Assembly: GCF_042242105.1 (NCBI RefSeq)
Contig: NC_092027.1
Span: 12,061,721-12,125,720, forward strand
Length of the DNA: 64,000 nucleotides
Reading direction: 5' to 3'
From: Pempheris klunzingeri
Lineage: Eukaryota; Chordata; Actinopteri; Acropomatiformes; Pempheridae
Every line of letters starts with the position of its first letter. Within the stretch, counting starts at the first letter, position 1. The position numbers and the translations under genes were made by a program. Below, piece by piece: positions 11,766 through 36,677 of this stretch. The notes beneath the pieces are model-generated. The model was given only the letters and a program-made list of their open reading frames with translations, had not been told where the DNA came from and ran no database searches.

Positions 11766-14464
11766 ATGAGCAGATCTACAGGTAACAACTCATATTTTTG
11801 TGTAGTGCGTTAATATACTGTTTAGTTTGGTGCTTAAAATATATATACTTTGATCCATTTGGTGCCACCTCAGCATTTCTAGTGTTTGTTATTGTTTTAT
11901 TGATAGCGTTGCTTTTACATTTTCACGCGATGTTAATTCCTACTGTACTTTCCAAAAGGCGAATGTGACTAAAAGAAATCTTTTTGGGGCTCAGAACAAT
12001 CTCTTTAAAGGTGCAATGTGTAAATTATAGCCATCATTTTAGCTTTACGCATTCAAAAATAATCACCAATGTCACCAAAGTGTGTAGAGATATCTGAATC
12101 AACATGTCATAGATGTCAAGTGCTGCAGAGATATGAATTAGCATGCTGACCAGCTGGCCTGTGCTGTCCTTTCATTTAATGCTTTGTCCCTGATGGTTGA
12201 TACTGAGTTACTGTAGCGTCCCAGATGAAGACATAGTGCCGCCCCAGCTAGTTGCCGTAACTTCCTTCAAACTTCGCTGCATTTTAGTTTCAAGCTGATA
12301 TTTTTTTGATTTCGATTAAGACCAGCAGACTTTGAACGATCACTTACTTCGTGGCAGCAGGTGGTGTGTCAAAAATACACTCAAAGGCATTGGTAAGGAA
12401 GTGTGGTTTCAATTAATTCAATTCAATTCAATCTTTTTATTGTCATATGTACAGATAGAAAGAAGTTTCACCGCACAATTCTGGCTTTGCCCTTTTGCTT
12501 TCAATGCAGCTTCAGGATTTAAAAAAAATATAATGATAAATAGATAAATAGAAAAAGAAAGGAGATAAATAAACAGTAGCTATACAAGAAAAGCTATATA
12601 CAATTCAAGTTATATATACAATTGAAGTAATAAGAGCAGTGGACCTAACACCCGCTGCCCATAGACTCATACAACTACCAGCTAGACCAAACCTGGACCA
12701 GCTGCTCCTGGCTAAAGTCCACTGGTGGGAGTGGATTAAATCTATGATTATGACTATGGGAATCAGACTCTGTTTGTGCCCACATCTTTACACAGACCTG
12801 ATCCACATCTTTACACAGACCTGATCCACATCTTTACACAGACCTGATCCACATCGTTTCACAGACCTGATCCACATCTTTACACAGACCTGGCTCTATT
12901 TCTAAACCCTAGATCAGGCTACTGCTCCTGACGGACCACTCGGAGCAGACAGACAACAGGACTTGGTGCAAGTTGATGGACAATTTTCCCCCACATGTCG
13001 ACCTTTTATTGTGAAGATGAAGACCGTATCATCATCTCTATCCTGTTGTTGTCATTGCAGAAATTTCAGAAATTCCCTACAGAATTATTTCCTGCATACA
13101 CAGTTCTTATTTTATTCTATATTTATTCCTGAGCTACTCTAAATGTAAGTGTCTTTATAATGAATGCTCTATGTGTGTGTAGCACGAAAGGGATACAACT
13201 TTAATTTCGTCGTTCAACCCTGCGTTGTAAATGACAAATACATTAATCTTGAATGAGATGAGGCAACAGCTATACATTTTCAGGACATTACAGGGTGTAC
13301 TAATGGAGGAGGAGAAATGCTATCCTCCACTTGTGTGGAGCAGGTGGCATAGCTCCATACGTGGCTCCTTTAAGCAGCAGCAGTGTTTGTTATTTCTTTC
13401 AGTGTTGTGGCATGGAGACCTATATTTTTCTGACTGTAAAGTGGTAAAGCCTTGACTTTTTTGGCACTGTCTTTTCTCATTGTTTTTTTTGTTTCAATTC
13501 ATGCAGACTGGACTCCTGGGTTGTGGACGGAGATCTTTACGGAGCTGCTGGATGAAGACAATGAGCTGGACTATGGAGACCAGTGGACTCTCAACTTTAG
13601 CTACAGCCAGACAGACACAGTCACCACGGAGGAAAGGAAGAGGGGCTGGAAGATCTGCTGCCACTATGCATACGGAAAGTATGTACTGTATCAAAATGTA
13701 CAACTTTAAACTACGGACAGAATTAGACATTTAGGTCATGGAAGATGCAAATGTGCTTGTATGAGTGCAGGTCAAATATACAACTTTATCAGAATTTCCT
13801 CATGCAACATGTAATATGATCATGAAATTATTTTGTGATGGCGTGAAGGATATGTGCAGGATTAAAACAGTGTCGTTCTGTGGAAAAACCTGGTCCTGCA
13901 CCCTGGGCAAAGAGGGCAAATCATACTAGTTATTCAGAGGAGCACAGGTTGTGATTTAATCAACAAAGTTATGGGAATACTCACCCTTTTTAGATAGTAA
14001 TGTTATTCAGACAGCTCATTTCAAAAACATTCACAACTTAAAAGAATAGGAGCTGAGCTGAGATTACCTGAGAAGCTCTGTGTCTCTAACTCCTATTTGC
14101 TGTCTTCTCATTTCACAGTTTCCGGTGTGCATCCTGCAGCAAGACCTGGCCCTCAGCGCGGGTGGTGGTGTTGTTCCGCTACCGGCTGCGTGGTGAGCGG
14201 GGGACAGTGATCATGCGGCCCTTTGGACAGGCCTGTCGCAGTTGCCAAAACAATGAGTTTGAACTCCCTGGTTTTTCCGAGGATGTGGTAAGAGAGGCCC
14301 TGCTCAAGCTGTTCCGCAAAATCCGGAAGAATTGCTACGGAGATGATGATGATGATGACGGTGATGATGGATCAACAAGCTCTGCCAAAGTGTGGACCAA
14401 ACCTCATGAGGCTTCCCTGTGTCAGGCCTGCATTATGGGCATTTGCTGCCAAGAAGATGAGTAG
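11766..14464 (+). CDS. rtp3: Receptor-transporting protein 3-like (3CxxC zinc-finger)
   Basis: Three coding exons (11766-11781, 13507-13678, 14119-14464) join in phase to a 177-residue protein starting MSRSTDWTPGLWTEIF. The zf-3CxxC domain is clear: C66-x2-C69 in FRCASCSKTW, then C102-x2-C105 in GQACRSC, and a late C164-x2-C167 pair. RTP proteins help deliver membrane receptors to the surface in mammals; fish RTP3 members are best known as interferon-induced genes. There is no C-terminal hydrophobic segment, so unlike some mammalian RTPs this one looks soluble. An acidic run (YGDDDDDDGDDG) separates the core from the tail. The start is the first ATG after a (CAG)n 5' UTR, and exon 1 gives only five complete residues. 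Two ISREs lie 130-160 bp upstream. The RTP family call is firm; the paralogue number is inferred from fish usage. Confidence 0.85.
12005..13250. repeat. Interspersed-repeat fragments in RTP3-like intron 1
   Basis: The first intron of the RTP3-like gene holds DNA that looks repetitive in fish. AAAGGTGCAATGTGTAA at 12,009 resembles the end of a common small DNA transposon. TTTTTATTGTCATATGTACAG at 12,433-12,453 and AATTTCGTCGTTCAA at 13,203-13,217 resemble L2/CR1-type LINE tails. These are recalled similarities without clear boundaries. Confidence 0.35.
12781..12892. repeat. 23-bp minisatellite, five copies
   Basis: The unit CACATCTTTACACAGACCTG plus ATC repeats at 12781, 12804, 12827, 12850 and 12873. 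Copies 1-3 are identical, copy 4 has CGTTTC in place of CTTTAC, and copy 5 ends in TGG. It lies in intron 1 of the RTP3-like gene. There are no spacers, so it is not a CRISPR. Confidence 0.95.
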
Positions 14465-15600
14465 AAGTGTGTGTCTGTGTGTGTGACATTCTTTGGTACT
14501 TTGCACAAGTGTGCTGAGTATTCCCATTTTTTATTCAGCTCTAAATTTGGCTAATTCAGCTAGCTAATTGTGTCAATAATATGCCACGGTATCATTGTTT
14601 CTACAGTAGATCTAAGGTGTATCTTTTTGTGGCTGCTAATAAAATCTTTAGTCTGACCATATTTTGTTTTGGTTGTAATGATTATTTAATGGGTTTATGT
14701 ATGGAGGACAAGTGGTGGAGATTTAATTATCTTCTATACTTCTTTTTTTATTTTGTTCTACATTCCAGACTCAAATATTGTACTTTTTACTCCACAACAT
14801 CTTTTTAATAGCTCTAATAACCAATCACTTTACAGATTAAGTTTTTACATACCAAACAGAACAACAGCTATAACAACAATCCAATCACCCAAGGGGTTGC
14901 TGGATCAGTGATTACGAGCCAAAAATGTTGGGAACTGATGTCATCTCATAATGGCCATTCATTATACACTGTTGCCCATAAAGTTGGAATAAAATGATTT
15001 TTTACCTCTTCTCATGAAATGATTGTGACAATGTGATTTATTCCTGATAAATAAAGTGTATATCTTCTCAACTTTATTTATCAAACTCTTCCAAACATAT
15101 CACAGTGAAACTTAAACCACAATTAACCTTTAACTGTGTATTCAGGCTTTAACAAAATTGGGGGTATTGAACAATTATTTCAACTTCATGGGCAACAGTG
15201 TATTTTCACTCTGAGTATATCTTACTTAAAATATTTAAGTAAAAATGTAAAATCAGGTTTCCCTTTAGGGAGTATTCTTACATTGTGGTATTGCTGCTTT
15301 TGCTCAGTTACTGGATCTGAATACAGATTACACACAACTACAGGCACAGAAACCGATAAACTATCGATTATAGATAGATAGAGTTTAATATACAGTACAT
15401 CAGGTACGGCCAACTCTTTATTGAAGTTATATGATTTTAGGGTAAAAACAAATAAATATGAACATCTATTTTAAAGTCAGTTTCCCAAACTTATGAAGTG
15501 TATGTCCAAACATAAACGTATTAAAAAGCAGGTAAAATATGATTTTATAACAAGCTAACAGAGAGAACACAATAAACCAAACAAACCACCCAGCCAACCC
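14465..15600. other. Intergenic gap between RTP3-like and ANKIB1
   Basis: This is AT-rich DNA holding the presumed 3' UTR of the RTP3-like gene (a TAATAAAATC polyadenylation-type signal near 14,637-14,646). No gene or clear repeat was recognised. Confidence 0.5.
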
Positions 15601-15610
15601 AGACAGCCGA

Positions 15611-15660
15611 CCAATCAGGTGACCGCTCTCCGTGTGACAGTTGGAGCCGCGCATGCGCAG
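15611..15660 (+). promoter_or_regulatory. ANKIB1 promoter: CCAAT box and NRF-1 type site
   Basis: A CCAATCA box (15611-15617) is followed by the palindromic GCGCATGCGC (15649-15658), a standard NRF-1 motif, at the start of a CpG-rich stretch that continues to about 16,150. Such promoters are typical of broadly expressed genes. The transcription start probably lies shortly after these motifs. Confidence 0.6.
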
Positions 15661-15905
15661 TCCGCTTTTCTCTCTGGCAGCCACAACAACACAGTGAGGC
15701 GCTCCGGTCAGTCTCGCCCCTCCGCGCTCACCAACACCAGCAGCAGCAGCAGCAGCAGCAGCATCGTCCCCGCCGGGTCCGGTGGCAGAGGAGAGGATGG
15801 TCCAGCGGAAAATGAGCCGGGGATGCGAATGACAGCGAGAAGATAATGGCCCTCGATTTACGAAGGTTCCCGAAGGTGCGAGTAGTGACCAAGTGAAGCG
15901 ACCGT
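15660..15905 (+). other. ankib1: ANKIB1 exon 1 (5' UTR), probable
   Basis: A CpG-rich stretch ends at a good donor (ACCGT then GTGAGT at 15906). The next acceptor in the gene, TTTAACTTACAG at 19293, opens the exon with the start codon. The exon holds a short AGC repeat at 15738-15763. Its left edge is not defined by sequence. Confidence 0.5.
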
Positions 15906-17227
15906 GTGAGTACCGTTAAATCGGCGGAGGTTTGGTGGAGGCTAACGTTAACACAGCGCGCTAATGTAAACCTCGGAGGGGGGAGAGCTAGCGTCGGCAG
16001 CGGCAGGAGGGTAAGGCTGCCTTGGGTGTTAACATTTTCCCGAGCAGCCGCGGGGGACCCGTTAACACCCGTGGTAAGAGCGGTTTTATCGGGCGAGCTG
16101 TGCACCTAACTAACACGGCGGCTCCCCGGCTGTGTCGGTGATTCACACAGACTGTCAGTGTGCCGAACAAAGGAGCTTTAACCGAGGGGCCGCATGGACA
16201 GAAACATGCAGAGAGAAGTCGGCTGCTGTTTGTTTTGTGCTCCATTTCGTGCTGACACACTTCTTCAGGGGTAACCACACGAGGTCTGACCTGAATATTT
16301 AGCTGATACACGGTGACCTAGCTAATTTTGGTGAATGCCGAAGACGAGTGCATTTGAAGTAACTTGCACTGTTACTCGTTATGTGGCTCTTCCCTGACTT
16401 TGGCTCCCTTATATAAGTTTTATGTCTCTGTCTCTGCAATCTGACATTGGTTTACACAGCAATATGATCCACCCATTCTTTGACTGAGGTGTTTGGGGTG
16501 ATGTGTATTAGCTGACAGTAAGTTTTCATAGCTGTAATGGCACCATGGTGGGTGGTGTTTGTTTTAAAGTCTGCAGTAGTTATTGTATCAGAGCAGTAAC
16601 TGTGGGTCTGACTTTAAGGTGCTGGCAGGTAGGGCTAAAATGCTGTGTTGTGAGTTTATGACCAATCATAGCTGGACTGTCATACATATCAGTGTATTAT
16701 TGATATCTTGATATCAATAAGTCACCACCTCTGGAGGGACTGCTACCGGTAATTCTTTTAATTAGCTCTAAAAGGATTAGTCAAAAGCAATTTCAGTCTC
16801 AAAAGTGTGGATTTGCTGCTTTTCTCTGAAACTGGATGTCTTTGGGTTTTGAATGGTTGCTCAAGCAGAGCAAGGCTTTTTTAGACATCATCTTTGGCTT
16901 AAGGACATTTCATTGACCAAACAAGTAAGACGGTTTGAAAGTAATTGTTGTTCTTCTACAAGAAGAAATGGACATTTACACCATTAATCTGACTAAATCT
17001 ATTTTCTTGATCACTTTGTGCCAGAAAACGCTGCCCAACACAGTTCAAATGTCTTGATATGTTCAACCAGCAGGCCAAAGATTGTCAATTTTAAATGACA
17101 TAAACAAAGACAAGCAGCAAATCTTAATGATTGGTGTTGTTGCTTGGAAAGTTATTGAATAGCTGCAGATTGATTTTTCTGTCTTCTGTGTTATTGACAA
17201 ACCATTTAAGCTCTAACCCCTTGTGTG

Positions 17228-17228
17228 T

Positions 17229-17262
<34 letters not shown>

Positions 17263-17272
17263 AATAAAGAAA
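17228..17272. repeat. (TA)n-rich tract
   Basis: An imperfect TA/TAA tract within ANKIB1 intron 1. Confidence 0.85.
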
Positions 17273-17941
17273 AGCACTGAAACAGTCACAACCAAAATAT
17301 CATTATAAACTGTGGCATTTCTTGTAAAACTTTGTGATGTTTCATGGATGTATTGCTGGCTGGGTTTACAAGAAACCAAGAGGGCAGTGACTCAAGTTCT
17401 TGTCAATGGGGTTCATCAGACAGGATTTCCAGACAAGATTCATGTGTTTGGGATTCTTGAGCTCATGAGTCATAAAGTCTGGATTATCACATTGCCTAAA
17501 ATGGAGAATACCATATGCATTAGAGGCCTGCTTTGTGTAGACCTGTGATATAAGTGTAACTTAAAATTGTTCAGTTTTAAACATACTTTTGTCCCTGGCT
17601 GGATTTAAGGCTAATAGGAAGATTGTCTTGTCAGCAAGGAGTGAAACACTTCCTCAGCCTCCCTCCACCTGACCACTGAATGACATGTAGGCTCAAAGAG
17701 CTTTCGTAATAGTGGGTAATTGCACCGTCACTGCCAAGTGCAAATAGCCTGCTACTTGCGATCCCTGAAATTCCAAAGTTCCTCCATGTCCCGACTTCCT
17801 GTCCTTATTTAGTATGAGAGACAGAGAGAGACTGGTGGAGATACACAGAGAAGTGAAGTGAACTGGAAGTAAACCAGGGTGCACAAAACAGAGAGCCAAG
17901 CAGACAGACTGACCTATTAACTATAGTTACCCCCCCTCCAG

Positions 17942-17984
17942 ATACACACACACACGGACACACACGGACACACACGGACACACA
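17942..17984. repeat. Short CA/CACGGA tandem repeat
   Basis: Several units of ACACACACGG in tandem within ANKIB1 intron 1. Confidence 0.85.
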
Positions 17985-19463
17985 AGGTCCGGTCTACTGC
18001 ATGCATCACAGGAGCAGAACTTATAAGATGCTGGTTATTATTCGCCAGTGGTGGCAGCTTCTGCACAGCCTGTATGTCTCCGTCTGTCAGTGTGTGTTTT
18101 CCCTGTCTGTGTCCCTGTCTGTCACTGCATAGAAATGGGAGGCATAAGAGGGGAGGCAGCCAGCCACGTTATTCAAATGTTCCAGAGCCCGGCCAGCCAG
18201 CGGCCAACTGTAGCCGGGCTAAAAGAGGCTCTTTGTGAGGGCCAGACAGATGGCCATAGAATGAAGACTGTAATGATACCCTCAACGGCCCAATACACAC
18301 ACAGACACATGCACTCACATACAGACTGCACTCATTACGGCATGTATTGGCGTGTGTTTGTGTGTCGAAGTCAGGACAAACTGTGTATGTGTTTCTGTGT
18401 GTGTGAGAGAGCGAAAGACGGAGAGGTGGGAAGGATGAGGAAGGAAATCAAGCAGAACACATTGATGAAATGGTGATTATGTACAATATGTGACAAGAAA
18501 GACTGTTTGCTTGTTTCCCATATCTGTTCTTTTTCACTACACTGTTATTACTCTTGTTTTATTATATTTTGTGATATTGAAAATTCTTGTCATGCCAATG
18601 AAGAAAAGTGAAAATTGAGAGGAAGATAATGAAATGATCACGGTAACTTGTAATCTACAGGAGGTTTATAAGCTGTTGCTGGGAGAGTAAACTGTCGCAG
18701 CCATAGCTGTGATTCTTTGGTTTAGCGCCTGAGAGGGAAAGTAAAACTGGTTTTGGCCCAGGGTATTAGTGCTGCATGGTTTAACACACACTCAGACTCT
18801 CATATCTCCAGTAGCAGACAAGCATGTAAACAGCCCTAAAATATGCAAATTCCTCACAAATGCAGGCTAACTGGACTGGCAGTGGCCAGCTGTGGTAATA
18901 TTGACCATGCCTTTCATCAACTGACTAACAAATCGATGGCTTGGATATCATTAACCTTCCCCTCTCGCCTGCCCTCTTTATAATCATCTCTCTGTCTTTC
19001 TAGCTTCTTTCTCTTGTCCCTCCATTTTTCCTTCTATTTCCGGTAAGATAACATCCTCGCTGCAGCACATCAACTGATCGATGGATGGACTGATTGATTG
19101 AGCGGCTCTCTGTGTCTCTTGTGTTCTATCTGTCTCCTTACTTCTTCACTGTCCGACATTCTTTTCTCCCCTTTATCCTAGCTTCACCAGCCTTTTTCCC
19201 CACATTTATTCAAATTCTTTCCTCTTCTCACATCCCTCTGTCCACCATCCTTTTCCTTTAATCAATCTTCCCCTCTTTCTGTTTAACTTACAGGGCAGGA
19301 AAACACTGAGCCATGTTGCTCTAAGTTGTGACCTGTGGTGAACGGGGGAGGAGGAAGAAGAGGAGGAGGAGGAGGAGGAGGAGGAGGGAGGCGCAGGCAG
19401 GTAGACAGGCAGACAGGCATCAGCCAGAGCTCCCATTAGGTGGCCCTTTGCAAGCTTGAAGCC

Positions 19464-32735
<13,272 letters not shown>

Positions 32736-35700
32736 CTGTGACAGAACGATGTGGACAGGGAAGTTTGAGCCAAATACAAGAAGAGAGAGGAGAGAGAGTA
32801 TGAAAGAGGAAAGAATCACAGACTGGGAACACTAGAAAGAAGCACTGATGGAAAAATATAAGATAGAACAGTGATGCCTCAATGAAAGATGTAGGTCTTT
32901 GGGAGTTGAGCGTTTACTGTGTGTATTATACTGTATCTAGAGAGGACATAAAACCCTGCGGACTTTGTCCAGTAAAGATGATGTCATACGCAGTTTAATT
33001 TTTTTTTTTTTTTGAAGTGCTTTTGTCTGCTCTAAAAACAGACAAACTATTCTTGGACAAAAATGAGTGTTTAAAACAGAGTACATCGATGGAAAGCTAC
33101 TGATATCATAACACATAAAATGCTGCACAAGTTTTTATTTGATTTTATTTTATTTATTCCCTCCCCTCTGTATATTTGTCTCCTCAGTTTGTCCAGGGTG
33201 AAGCTTTGGTGCTGATCATGCTAAAATCCAGACTTGCCTCATGCATCCACACTTGATTACCACACTGACCCAACCACGAGCCGGTTCAGAGCTCCTAGAG
33301 CCAAATATGATGAGAAGCGTAGGCTTGGAGCATGTTTAGCGTACTGTACAATCAGAGGGCCTAATTCTGACTTTTGGACCTTCATGCACACTGTGCCTGC
33401 TTTGTTAGAAAGCCAAGACACTGCTGATCGTTCCCTTTGTTTGGCTGCAGAGAACGGTGACACTACAACATGCTTATCTGGATTTTATGAGAGCGGTAAT
33501 TCTGTTGTAATTCTCCAGTGATCACAGCAGAGAAGCTGTCTTGTCCCTGTGCACAGGGGTCAGTCAGAAGTCAGTCTCAGATCTAGAGCAGCGCCCTTTA
33601 GAGTCAGAGGGAACTCGGTGTCTTGCTGAAAGGCACTTTAGCATCATGTGATGGGTGCTGTTTGTCAGGGGGACTTGAACCCTCTGTTTTCCCTGCGCTC
33701 TTGCACCACTCTGCCACCCAATCCCAATGTTGCTATATTGAACAGTTGCTTTGGCTCAGTTTCAATGTGCAAAGGTATCAGAGCATTACAGCACTGTGTT
33801 CATCTGTGAGTTTTAATCACTAATGTAGTTTAAAATAAAACAGCTTTTGCCAAATAACAGTAAAAACAGTACTTCTCATCAAAACAAAGAATTCAGTGGT
33901 CAATTTCCTCAAGATTATTCAAATAGGAATGATAAATATAATGTGTAACTTATGTAGAAGTCAGTATGACATTGGAATAATGTAGAGTAAGACTGACATT
34001 TGGTGTTTTATTCAACAATACTAATAATACATTACTATGTTTATATAACCTTTTAGAAAAGTGATTTTTAAAACGTGATTCACATGAAGTAGGATATGTC
34101 AATCACTGGTAGGTTTAATCATCTAAAATACTTAGATGTCGGAAAGCAATTTACTGTAATAGACACTCAGTATGTTGCAGCATTTTCAGATTTTTACACC
34201 TCAGTAGCCGTTTTGTTGCAACCAGTTGAATGTTAAAATAAGGACAAATGTTTGCACACGTGCTGCATTCATTCACTAATCTGTACGTTTAGTAATGAGT
34301 AGTACGAGGTGTCTGCGTGAGTTCAGTGTTTGTCTCTTTGCACATTGAAACTGTTGAGAAAACTGAGCCAAAGCAGTCAGTCAATACTGTAAATGGAAAA
34401 ACTTAGTTTCTTTTTTATATCATATCTGCTCCACTACTGATGGCTCGTGCAGTGTGCTGTTGATAGAAAGGAGACGGGTCGGCTTCTTACTGTAATGTAT
34501 CGTTTTTTTATTCCTTATTATAGAGGTGAAGTTTCTTAAAGTTGAGACCAGAGTTGGTGGGTCTGTGTGCCTTTTTTGTTTCAATCGTATTTGTTTATAT
34601 GTTGGTATTTATTAGTGTCATTACTTTTTAAACATGCTCAACAAAGTTACTAGTGAAAGATAATGGAGACCACAGCACCGTACTCTGAGGCTTTCGATGC
34701 ACATTACTGTTGTTTGTCCACACACCCCAGGTTTGTTTTAGCAGTGCCCACATTTTGGCCATTTGTCTTGGAACAAAACTGCTTTAAAGCCTCATGAATG
34801 AATTGATTTTGTCAATTATTTACACTTAGAGTTTCCACTATAATTAACAACTCACTTTATCTGACAGTTGCTCAAATGTCGTTGGCCTTTCATTTTCTTA
34901 TCATTATTATTATTATTATTATTATTATTTTTATTTTTTTTAATTTTAGGATCTTGAATCTTGATCCTGAGTTGTCATTCAGCCTTTTATCTTAAACCTT
35001 TATTGCCCAGCTGTAATGTTTACAAGAGAATTAAACACTGCCTGTTGTGCTAAGATAAGATTTGGTGCTTTAGGGACTGAAATGATGATAATGGAGTGTT
35101 TTAATCATACTTTCATGGCAGGTCAAACCAATGTAAAAGATATCTTGTCTACACGCAAATTCATATTTTGTTTAAATTTCCCCTTCTACTTTACAAAAGT
35201 AACCAGTTATACTGAATGTGATACGCAATCAAAAATGCATTACCTATAACTGATAGTTTGGGTTTTAAGCTTGTTTAAAGTGTGAGGTCTGCGGTGCTCC
35301 ACTGAAGTGATCTTGACTTTAAAGCCCTAAAAGAACACAGTTTTCCTCTCCGTACTGAACACTAGACTGTGAAGGTGCTGACAAAGACATTTCATAACGC
35401 AGACTGAGATGTGAGGGCAGCCGGTGACGGCTGGAACATTTGAGACTTTGTTTCCTGAGGAATGGCTTGTTTGACAAGGACTGCACACATTTACTTTAGG
35501 TTGCATGGCTGCAACGCAATGAAAGCACTGAGATCGGGGTCTTTTAATTTGCACAAGCATGCTGTTAATATTAATCCAGTGCTGCCAGGGCAAGATGTTG
35601 AGGGCTGATGAGTGCAGGTTTTATTATTATTATTATTATAATTATTATTTTTTTTTTCTTTTCAGTTTTCTTGATCTAGAATTGAATTTATGGTGTCAAA

Positions 35701-36470
35701 GGGGAATGGTCCTGTGCCATTTTGTACTCCACATATAATGTTTATATTTTATCGATCCTTCAACCAACCACTTCAGAATTCAAATAAATTAAATTGCACT
35801 CTCTTAGATTATACTTGATACATTCCCAGTCGGTCCATAAGAGAGGTTTGATGTGTGGCCAAAACTGTAAATGAAAGTGTCAGTGCAAAGTTTACTCTCA
35901 ATAAAAAGAGCTGAAAGTGTGTTGCTATGAGATATTTTTTTGTGTGTTTGGCAGATAAAAACAATGGGCTGCTTATACTGTATGTGTGTCACTGTTTCCC
36001 TGAGCCCTCTGACCACTGAGCCTCTCATACTGCACATGTGAGGATTCCTTGTTTTATTTTTTTTTACATTTACAGACAATTTCCACTCGTCAAACACAAT
36101 CAAGTAAAACAAGTTAATATCCTGCTTAAGCATACTTTGTTTAAATGCTGTTGGCGGGAAATATTAAAGGAAACATCTCAAATTGTATTCATAGATCATT
36201 TTGCCTGTTTTATCTATTACTCAAAACATCATGCCATGGCTGCATAATAGAAAGGCACCAATCAACACCATTGTAATGGTGAAAAATACTCACTTAAATG
36301 ACTCTTTAATAACATCTACTGACCTTCAGTAGAAGCTACTACAAAAAAAGGACATTCGATCTAATTTTATATTGGGATTTTCCCACCGTGACAAGTCAAA
36401 ATATCCGCTGTGAACGGGCTCTGTACTGCTCTGTTTATAACTGAGTTTATTTGTCATTTACATGAATAAA
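32736..36470. other. ANKIB1 3' UTR and intergenic space before SNRPD1
   Basis: AT-rich DNA with a T15 run near 33,000 and ATT trinucleotide runs at about 34,904-34,929 and 35,622-35,650. No gene recognised. Confidence 0.55.
33834..33839 (+). promoter_or_regulatory. Candidate ANKIB1 polyadenylation signal (proximal)
   Basis: AATAAA about 1.1 kb after the ANKIB1 stop. Distal candidates lie at 35783-35788 and 35900-35905. Which is used cannot be told from sequence. Confidence 0.4.
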
Positions 36471-36559
36471 CTTCAATAGTTTTGAATCTGGTCGGTACTC
36501 CACCGCTGGGCGGCACTGTTGCCATTGGCACCGCTTTTTCTTTGCTGTCGCTCCGCTGA

Positions 36560-36567
36560 TGACGTCG
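36560..36567 (+). promoter_or_regulatory. CRE-like site in SNRPD1 promoter
   Basis: TGACGTCG lies about 115 bp before the SNRPD1 start codon, in a CpG-bearing promoter stretch (36,480-36,680). It matches seven of eight bases of the CREB/ATF palindrome. Confidence 0.45.
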
Positions 36568-36677
36568 CATGAACGCGACTGAAACGTTCAATCGTATAAC
36601 AGCGGCCTGTGTTTTCACTCGAGCGCTGTAATTTTTTGTCTCCGGTGGAGGATTTGTCTCTACTGTCCGTCACCAAC

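Noticed and set aside
12781-12892. Possible CRISPR-like array
   Set aside because: The units abut directly with no unique spacers, and the genome is a vertebrate's; it is a minisatellite.
13325-13340. Perfect short hairpin CTCCAC-TTGT-GTGGAG
   Set aside because: A six-base stem is expected by chance in this much sequence and nothing nearby suggests a role.
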